From positions 5,834,827-5,898,826 of the forward strand of contig OY761822.1 in assembly GCA_963664945.1 (NCBI GenBank): 64,000 nt of DNA, in the 5' to 3' direction. A model generated the notes under the pieces. The model saw only the letters and a program-made list of their open reading frames with translations. It had not been told where the DNA came from and did no database searches. Each line of letters opens with the position of its first letter. Positions within the stretch are counted from its first letter, which is position 1. Origin of the DNA: UBA6522 sp963664945 (GTDB lineage Bacteria > Pseudomonadota > Gammaproteobacteria > Steroidobacterales > Rariloculaceae). The position numbers were made by a program, and so were the translations under genes. Shown here piece after piece: positions 58,168 through 64,000 of the stretch.

Positions 58168-60105
58168 GTGCAGAATGCCGATCCCGATCTCAAGGGCTTT
58201 GTGGAGGGCATATTGCCAATGGTTAAATTCGAGGGCATTGAGCGTGAACACGTGTTGGCCGCGATTCAAGAATGTGTCGATACCGGAAAATCTGAATTTC
58301 TGAAGAAGTATGGCTACGGGCAAGCAATCCGATACGTCCTTCTCGATGACAAATTCGAACAGGGAGGGCGTTACGCTTCCAAAGCGATCCTGGGTGTTGC
58401 CCGGAAATACGCCCGCCCGGAGCTAGGGACTTTACGAAACTCAGAATTCTCTGGTGGCATGGGAGAAACGGTAAAGAAATTGGAGCAACTTGATTTTCGC
58501 GTCGACGACACGATGAAACCCTCAGGCAGGGGAAGCTCCCAAGAAGAAAGCACAGGATACTTGGAGCCAATTTCGCCCGAAAATCTCATACTCCACGGGC
58601 CGCCCGGCACAGGCAAGACTTACTCCACTGCCAAGGAAGCCGTCAGGCTTTGCGAAGAGCAAGTGCCCAAGGACCGCGAGGCGCTGATGCAGATCTACCA
58701 GCGTCTTTTCGCGATGGGACGCATCGAGTTCGTCACCTTTCACCAATCGATGTCCTACGAGGATTTCGTGGAAGGCCGCCAGCCGATGACCGGGTCAGAC
58801 GAAGATGACGACACATCCTCCACCGGCTTTCGGCTGGAAACCGTACCCGGAATCTTTCGTCGCATAGCGAAACGCGCCGAGACGAGCCGGGGCCGATCAA
58901 CCGACGACGACGCGATAAGCGTCAATGGCCGGAAAGTATTCAAGATGTCGATCGGCGCGAACAACCCGGAAGACGCGCATCTCTTTGAAGAGGCGATCGA
59001 TGGCGGGTACGCGTTACTCGGGTACGACGATATCGATTGGAGTGATGACCAGTACGCAAACCGGGAAGCGATCATCGATGCCTGCAGAAACATGGGGAAC
59101 CACCCACCCGACATCAACGCGCGGTCGGGAGCGGTCCAGATGCCTTTTGCCTTCCGCAACCGGGTGCGCAATGGCGACATCGTGATCGTGTCGAAGGGCA
59201 ACTCACTGTTCCGCGCGATCGGCGAATTTACCGGAGACTATGAGTTCCACCCCCGGCCGGGAGGGACCTATGCCCATCGACGCGCCGTGCGCTGGTGCTG
59301 GGTGGACCGCGAGGGCGTGCGCGTCAGCGAGATAAGCTCGCAACAATTCACGATGAAATCGATCTACCTGCTGAACGCCCGCGAACTCAATATCCCTGCA
59401 CTTGAGCGTTACGTGAACAGCCAGCGAACGGATGGTCCGGCCGAACCGGAACCCTTCGTTTTGATCATCGACGAGATCAACCGGGCCAACATCTCGAAAG
59501 TGTTCGGAGAGCTGATCACGCTCCTCGAACCGGACAAGCGGCTGGGCCAGCCGAACGCGCTGAAGGTCCGCCTGCCTTATTCCGGCGATGAATTCGGAGT
59601 GCCCTCGAACCTTCATATCGTCGGCACTATGAACACTGCCGATCGCTCCATCGCCTTGCTGGATACGGCGCTACGCCGCCGCTTCACATTCCGCGAGATG
59701 ATGCCCGAATCGTTCCTACTCGACAAAGCAGCCGAAAAATGCGGTCTCGACCTGCCGCGAATCCTCGACTCCCTGAATGAGCGGATCGAATACTTCTATG
59801 ACCGCGAACACCAGATAGGGCACGCCTATTTCATTGGTTGCGAATCAACGGGGGATGTGGACCATGTCATGCGGCACAAGGTGATCCCCCTGCTGGCCGA
59901 ATACTTCTTCGAGGACTGGGGGAAGATCGCAGCCGTGCTTGGCGACGCTGCCCCACATGATAAGCCGATAAACGGCGGCTTCCTCAACCGCTCCGTGCTC
60001 AACGCGCCGCCCGGGCTTGAGGATGGCGATGACCTACCCCGGTTTCGATGGGAAGTCCGATCCGAGAACGAAGGCTTCGATTACTCGGGGCCGACCGAAG
60101 AATGA
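58168..60105 (+). CDS. mcrB: McrB-family AAA+ restriction ATPase/GTPase with EVE-like insert
   Basis: The 645-aa protein has Walker A 'ILHGPPGTGKTYSTAKEAV', Walker B 'VLIIDEINRANISKVFGELI' and the McrB consensus 'GTMNTADRSIALLDTALRRR'. Between the Walker motifs (about residues 250-420) lies an EVE-like domain ('GDIVIVSKGNSLFRAIGEFT', 'YAHRRAVRWCWVDREG'), a fold that recognises modified bases in other proteins. The N-terminus (1-110) is unassigned. The GTG start at 58168 is the first usable codon after an in-frame stop. It cuts modified DNA together with McrC. Confidence 0.9.
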   Translation: MQNADPDLKGFVEGILPMVKFEGIEREHVLAAIQECVDTGKSEFLKKYGYGQAIRYVLLDDKFEQGGRYASKAILGVARKYARPELGTLRNSEFSGGMGETVKKLEQLDFRVDDTMKPSGRGSSQEESTGYLEPISPENLILHGPPGTGKTYSTAKEAVRLCEEQVPKDREALMQIYQRLFAMGRIEFVTFHQSMSYEDFVEGRQPMTGSDEDDDTSSTGFRLETVPGIFRRIAKRAETSRGRSTDDDAISVNGRKVFKMSIGANNPEDAHLFEEAIDGGYALLGYDDIDWSDDQYANREAIIDACRNMGNHPPDINARSGAVQMPFAFRNRVRNGDIVIVSKGNSLFRAIGEFTGDYEFHPRPGGTYAHRRAVRWCWVDREGVRVSEISSQQFTMKSIYLLNARELNIPALERYVNSQRTDGPAEPEPFVLIIDEINRANISKVFGELITLLEPDKRLGQPNALKVRLPYSGDEFGVPSNLHIVGTMNTADRSIALLDTALRRRFTFREMMPESFLLDKAAEKCGLDLPRILDSLNERIEYFYDREHQIGHAYFIGCESTGDVDHVMRHKVIPLLAEYFFEDWGKIAAVLGDAAPHDKPINGGFLNRSVLNAPPGLEDGDDLPRFRWEVRSENEGFDYSGPTEE

Positions 60106-61403
60106 TCCGCCGTACGATCCGTGAATGGGAGCGTATCAGCTATGGCACGGACGATACCGAGATTCCGGAGTCTCATGCAGACCGGCTCGCCGCAGAGGCG
60201 CGCGCATCGGCTTTCTCAGGATCCGGCGGCGAAGGAGTGTTGGAACACGGCCGAAAGGCGCTACGCGCCCGTGGCGTGGTGGGAGTGATCGCCACGCCCG
60301 GCTGCCAGCTTGAAATACTGCCCAAGATTGAAGGCGCGGGCGAAGGCGCTGTGGATGACGCCATCCTGCGCCACCGGCTGATCCACATGCTGGCCGTGGC
60401 GAGGGACATCCGCATCGATGTCAGGGCGATTACGCAACTCGGCGCGCAGCGCGACACGATCCTGGAACTGTTGATCCGCCTGTTCTGCACCAAGCTCGCC
60501 GACGCAGTGCGCCAGGGCATACCGCAGCAGTACATCGACCAGGAAGACGACCTCCCTGCGCTGCGCGGGCGCCTCGATGTGACAAGGCAATTCTCGACCC
60601 TCGCGGTCTCGCCGCAGAAGCTGGCCTGCCGGTTCGACGCGCGCTCGCCGGACATCGCGCTCAATCAGGTCATGCGGGCGGCCATCGGCAAACTTGCCCG
60701 CCTCGCTCGGGCTCCGGACAACCAGCGTACTCTGCGCGAACTGAATTTCGCTTACGCCGACATCTCGGAGGTACCTCCGGCGACCTTGCGCTGGGACCTG
60801 GTCGCGCTCGACCGGACGAACACGAGATGGCGTGAGCTACTTTCACTGGCGCGCCTCTTTCTCCGCGACCGCCACCAACAGACAAGCGCTGGTCCTAGTG
60901 ACGGCTTCGCGCTGCTGTTCGAGATGAACATCCTTTTCGAGGAATACGTGGGGCGACTGCTTGCCCGCGCGCTCGCGGGCACTGGTTTGAGAGTGACAGC
61001 ACAGGGCGGGCACCGTGACTGCCTTTTCGAGGGAGAAACGGGACGATTCCGGACACGTCCCGACCTGATCGTCCGGAGAGGCAGCCATATCGACCTCATC
61101 ATCGATACAAAGTGGAAGCGCATTGAGCGGATCGACGATCCCAAACGGGGCGTTAGCCAGGCCGATGTCTACCAGTTGATGGCCTACGGCCGACTATACG
61201 ACTGCCCGAATGTAATGCTGCTCTATCCACATCACGGCGGCCTGCCATCTGATGCGGTCCTGCTGCGGTATTCCATCGCGAATCCGGGGGCGCAGGAGAG
61301 CCTTTTCGTGTCGACGTTAGACGTCACCGGCCCTCACCGGACAATCGAAACCTCCCTGAGGGACCTGACCATGGGTCTATTGAGCAGTGCCATTGCCGCT
61401 TGA
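60102..61403 (+). CDS. mcrC: McrC-family nuclease subunit
   Basis: The 433-aa protein is McrC. The N-terminal part ('VIATPGCQLEILPKIEGAG', 'RLIHMLAVARDIRIDV') contacts McrB, and the C-terminal nuclease is PD-(D/E)xK with the motif 'RFRTRPDLIVRR' followed by 'HIDLIIDTKWKRIERID'. The ATG at 60102 overlaps the mcrB stop (ATGA). Together they form a type IV, modification-dependent restriction system; the recognised modification is not known. Confidence 0.92.
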   Translation: MIRRTIREWERISYGTDDTEIPESHADRLAAEARASAFSGSGGEGVLEHGRKALRARGVVGVIATPGCQLEILPKIEGAGEGAVDDAILRHRLIHMLAVARDIRIDVRAITQLGAQRDTILELLIRLFCTKLADAVRQGIPQQYIDQEDDLPALRGRLDVTRQFSTLAVSPQKLACRFDARSPDIALNQVMRAAIGKLARLARAPDNQRTLRELNFAYADISEVPPATLRWDLVALDRTNTRWRELLSLARLFLRDRHQQTSAGPSDGFALLFEMNILFEEYVGRLLARALAGTGLRVTAQGGHRDCLFEGETGRFRTRPDLIVRRGSHIDLIIDTKWKRIERIDDPKRGVSQADVYQLMAYGRLYDCPNVMLLYPHHGGLPSDAVLLRYSIANPGAQESLFVSTLDVTGPHRTIETSLRDLTMGLLSSAIAA

Positions 61404-61551
61404 GAGGCGAGACCATATTGGAGAGTGCCCCAATGCAAGGCTTCGCACGGCCACTGCATTGATGATGCCTTTCTCAACGGACAGGCCCGAGGTCGCCTCG
61501 TTCGAGGCGGTCCAAGACCTGCCCCAACGGACAATAAGATCATGGTGTGAA

Positions 61552-61896
61552 TCAGCGATGTGCCGGCGCACCCTCCCCTACCGCCTCCGAATCGAGCGCC
61601 GCTTCAGCGCGCAACTTCAAGCCCAATGCGCCGACAACTCTCAGAACGGTGTCCAGTGTCGGTTTGCGTTCTCCCGAAAGCGCCTTGTAGAGACTTTCAC
61701 GGGACAATCCGGAATCGCTCGCGACTTGCGACATGCCCCTGGCACGGGCGATGTCGCCCAGCGCCTTGGCGACAAACGCGGCATCGCCGTCGGCCTCCTC
61801 AATGCTGGCTTCCAAATAGGACGCCATTTCCTCCCGTGTGCGAAGGTGCTCGGCAACGTCGTACGGTGAAGTAACAGTATTGGTCATGGTCAACAC
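61552..61896 (-). CDS. HigA-like addiction module antidote
   Basis: The 114-aa protein belongs to the HTH antidote family paired with RelE/HigB-like toxins ('EASIEEADGDAAFVAKALGD', 'IARARGMSQVASDSGLSRES', 'LYKALSGERKPTLDTVLRVV'). Translation may start at the GTG at 61896, directly abutting the toxin stop, or at ATG 61887. The toxin is encoded first, as usual for HigBA. Confidence 0.88.
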   Translation of the reverse strand: MLTMTNTVTSPYDVAEHLRTREEMASYLEASIEEADGDAAFVAKALGDIARARGMSQVASDSGLSRESLYKALSGERKPTLDTVLRVVGALGLKLRAEAALDSEAVGEGAPAHR

Positions 61897-62187
61897 CTAC
61901 AGGTTTCGTGCGAGACGTAACGCCGTCTTGACGTCGTCGCTTTGCGTGCGCTTGTCTCCGCCGGCCAACAGAAAGACGATCATGTGGCCCTGCTTCTTGT
62001 AATACACTCGGTACCCTGGTCCATAGTCGATCCGCAGTTCAGAAACGCCTTCGCCCACAGGACTTACGTCTCCAGGGTTTCCGGCAGCCAGCCGCTCAAC
62101 CCGAACCAAAACGCGAGCCCGGGCGCGAGCGTCGCGCAAGCTGTCCAACCACTTGGCGTATACATCTGTCTTGCGAACCTCGATCAT
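61897..62187 (-). CDS. RelE/HigB-like toxin
   Basis: The 96-aa protein matches the addiction-module killer family ('YAKWLDSLRDARARARVLVR', 'PVGEGVSELRIDYGPGYRVY', 'FLLAGGDKRTQSDDVKTALR'). RelE-fold toxins cleave mRNA on the ribosome. Its stop touches the antidote's GTG. Toxin-first order is diagnostic of the HigBA type. Confidence 0.9.
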   Translation of the reverse strand: MIEVRKTDVYAKWLDSLRDARARARVLVRVERLAAGNPGDVSPVGEGVSELRIDYGPGYRVYYKKQGHMIVFLLAGGDKRTQSDDVKTALRLARNL

Positions 62188-62218
62188 GCACGAAATGTAG
62201 CCAGCAGGCTACATTGTG

Positions 62219-63046
62219 TCAATTCTCATTGTCGCTGCCGATCAACCCAAGGCTGAAATTTGAGAGATCAACTTGCGGGTTCACATCGTCTACACAAAGC
62301 GGATCGTCCGTGCTCGCCTCGTAGGCTTCGAGCGCCTCGTGTCGAAGAACGGCCTCGATCAGCGCCTTCGCTCCGCCCAGGTACGACGACTTCATATCGA
62401 TGTCCGTGGCCAGGCACCAGCTTCGATCGTCCGACCACACGATATTGGCCGATTGGTAGAAAAAATCGCCCACGTCGAAGAAGTTCAATGTCAATGCGTC
62501 CAGTGGCGCCCGGAACAGGTCCCACTCCCTGTATTGCGTTGACAGGCTGCGGGTCGCGGGAATCCCTTCCCTGTATTCGTACGCGAACCCGACCCAAACG
62601 CCGAACCAGCAGGGTGCGGGCGTGTCGGCATGGGCTGACAGCACTTGTTGGATCACGCGCGCGATCTGTGGCGGCAACAGGCCTTCGTCCGGGCGTATGA
62701 TGGGCGCAAGACCAGCGGCCACGCAATATTCGATGGCCGAATCATCGAAATGCGGCAGCGCCCAAACCTGCGGCCACTGCATCAGCCGGTGCGCCGTCGT
62801 ACCTCGAAGCTCGGCCACTTCGGACCATCGCACCGGCGTACGCACAAGCCGGCCGCCTTCCCGCCGTACCCGCCACGCCGGGTGCAGAATTCTCGCGTAG
62901 GCTTCGAATCCGCGAGGCATCACCGCGCTCACCGTCCCCAAGGACGGGTCCAGCTTCTCGACGAGCCATTGCGCCTCTGCCGTGTCGTCGACCGCGCCGA
63001 TGTCCGGGATCGGCCAACTGCCGGGCACTTCCTCTTTCAGATCCAC
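62219..63046 (-). CDS. Hypothetical protein of a family seen in actinobacteria
   Basis: The 275-aa protein has recognisable text such as 'SANIVWSDDRSWCLATDIDM', 'KSSYLGGAKALIEAVLRHEA' and 'FGVWVGFAYEYREGIPATR'. I recall similar proteins, mostly from Streptomyces-like genomes, with no known role. It has no signal or membrane segment. It is 31 bp upstream of the HigBA pair's toxin start and in the same direction, and diverges from the AAA gene on the right. Confidence 0.65.
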   Translation of the reverse strand: MDLKEEVPGSWPIPDIGAVDDTAEAQWLVEKLDPSLGTVSAVMPRGFEAYARILHPAWRVRREGGRLVRTPVRWSEVAELRGTTAHRLMQWPQVWALPHFDDSAIEYCVAAGLAPIIRPDEGLLPPQIARVIQQVLSAHADTPAPCWFGVWVGFAYEYREGIPATRSLSTQYREWDLFRAPLDALTLNFFDVGDFFYQSANIVWSDDRSWCLATDIDMKSSYLGGAKALIEAVLRHEALEAYEASTDDPLCVDDVNPQVDLSNFSLGLIGSDNEN

Positions 63047-63210
63047 CGCCGTTCAAACTGATTTGGGACCATTCGCCATAATGAGACACGGAAATTCCCC
63101 GAGCAAGATGAGTGCCAGCTTTCGGGGACAAAACCCCAATAGCTGCTATATGCTTCAGGGCATCGCCAACGATCCCGGCGATTCGTTACACCGGTGGGAG
63201 GACACCAGTC

Positions 63211-64000
63211 GTGCTTGAGCACTTGCGCATCCGAAACTTCAAGGGATGGAAGGATACCGGCGCCATCCGCATGGCTCCCATTACGTTGTTTTTCGGAGCC
63301 AACAGTTCAGGCAAGTCGAGTATCGGTCAGTTTCTTCTGATGTTGAAACAGACGATCGAATCGGCGGACAGGAAGGCCGTATTCTATCCGGGCGGCAAGA
63401 ACTCCGCCGTGCAGCTTGGCTCCTATCGGGAGATGGTGTTCGGCCGCGACCCGGACAACAAGATCGCTTTCGAGTATCGGTGGTCGCTGCCGGAATCGCT
63501 GAAGTTCGCGGACCCGTTAAATGGACGGGAATTTTCCGGCGACGCGCTAGCGTTTGAAGCCGAGGTGGGCTTGGCAGAGGGAGAACGGCGTTCTCTTTCT
63601 CTGGATCGCCTGAAATACGAATTGACGGCCGGCGGCGAATCCGCGCTAGCCATCGGCATGTCACGCAAGCCAAACACCAGATCCGAGTATGAGGTGGATG
63701 CGGACAGATACTGGCTGACGCGAAAGCCGGGTCGTGCTTGGGCTCCCGGCGCCCCGGTCCGGTTCTACGGTTTTCCGGATGAGGTCGTTGCGTACTACCA
63801 GAATGCGGATTTTGTGCAGTCCCTAAACCTGCGGCATGAACAACTGTTCCGATCGCTGTTTTATCTTGGGCCGTTACGTACGCGGACAGATCGTTTGTAT
63901 TCTTGGGCCGGCGTCGAACCGGAGAGTGTCGGCTACGCGGGAGAGAACACGGTCGCAGCGATGCTTGCAGCACGCGATCGCCTGATCAGTCTGGGATATT
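63211..64000 (+). CDS. AAA_15/OLD-type ATPase, partial
   Basis: The first 263 codons of an ABC-type ATPase are present. The sequence starts 'VLEHLRIRNFKGWKDTGAIR', followed by Walker A 'FFGANSSGKSSIGQF' and 'SLFYLGPLRTRTDR'. Proteins of this build (including DUF3696 types) are ATPase subunits of anti-phage systems, with a nuclease or effector encoded next door. The GTG start at 63211 follows GGGAGGAC. The rest lies beyond the right edge of the window, so the partner cannot be seen. Confidence 0.85.
   Translation, partial: MLEHLRIRNFKGWKDTGAIRMAPITLFFGANSSGKSSIGQFLLMLKQTIESADRKAVFYPGGKNSAVQLGSYREMVFGRDPDNKIAFEYRWSLPESLKFADPLNGREFSGDALAFEAEVGLAEGERRSLSLDRLKYELTAGGESALAIGMSRKPNTRSEYEVDADRYWLTRKPGRAWAPGAPVRFYGFPDEVVAYYQNADFVQSLNLRHEQLFRSLFYLGPLRTRTDRLYSWAGVEPESVGYAGENTVAAMLAARDRLISLGY

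Noticed and set aside
1..64000. tRNA, rRNA and CRISPR arrays
   Set aside because: Read by eye for tRNA T-arm patterns, rRNA-like tracts and regularly spaced repeats; none found. A small tRNA could still be missed without a covariance search.

Overview
The window is high-GC DNA from a bacterium, most likely a gammaproteobacterium (Pseudomonadota). The grounds are a CpxRA-like two-component pair, glnK-amtB, msrPQ, feoAB behind a Fur-box-like site, avtA, a PutA without an N-terminal DNA-binding domain, a TonB-dependent receptor and a fused folK-folP. The mix of sulfatase, signal-peptide beta-propellers, a secreted cyclase-family enzyme and many toxin-antitoxin and restriction genes would fit a marine or host-associated lineage. 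That last point is inference. No rRNA, tRNA or CRISPR array was recognised.

Layout. 1-3283 (minus): a 2-oxoacid:ferredoxin oxidoreductase operon (alpha subunit cut by the window edge, a GltD-like FAD/Fe-S partner, a YbaK-like protein). 3445-6039: two tandem paralogous secreted TPR proteins with TonB-type C-termini. 6245-8404: a response regulator and histidine kinase. 8416-10048: amtB and glnK. 10311-12049: msrPQ. 12066-12878: a MITE-like element and a mazEF-type module. 12884-16739: dacB, a cyclase-family gene and a propeller gene. 16963-22647: a wrecked restriction and mobile-element zone with hsdM and an AlbA_2 ATPase gene each gutted by an internal deletion, a Phd/PIN module, the tail of hsdR, a tnpB-only IS605-type element, an intact AlbA_2/HATPase gene and a DUF4143 fragment. 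22799-27531: avtA and an fds-type formate dehydrogenase whose alpha subunit is split in two. 27764-36790: propeller, folKP, cytochrome c, sulfatase, FKBP, threonine dehydratase, feoAB. 37474-52826: two divergent transcription units around a palindromic operator at 41837-41865. The minus unit has a TonB receptor, an XRE-cupin regulator, a cupin and a Tat-exported SDR. The plus unit has hyuA, hyuB, putA and pepQ, followed by a DUF4212/SSS symporter pair. 53136-64000: a defence island with a ParA-like ATPase and partner, AbiE with a truncated toxin, two PIN/Phd modules between 60-bp direct repeats, an McrBC pair, HigBA, an unknown protein and a partial AAA ATPase.

Working together. The hyuAB-putA-pepQ genes can be read as one route that turns X-Pro dipeptides, proline and 5-oxoproline (or a related lactam) into glutamate. 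Uptake may run through the TonB receptor and the symporter, and the XRE-cupin protein is a candidate regulator. The 16-22 kb and 53-64 kb regions show repeated gain and loss of defence genes. Several losses left gene ends behind, and two of them removed the middle of a gene.

The strongest leads are a 93-bp dispersed repeat whose substitutions fall almost only in predicted hairpin loops (14415, 27578), the MITE-like element at 12066, the palindromic operator at 41837, the internally deleted hsdM and AlbA_2 genes, the 60-bp repeats bracketing the toxin-antitoxin pair, and the ParA-partner pair with its partial upstream duplicate.
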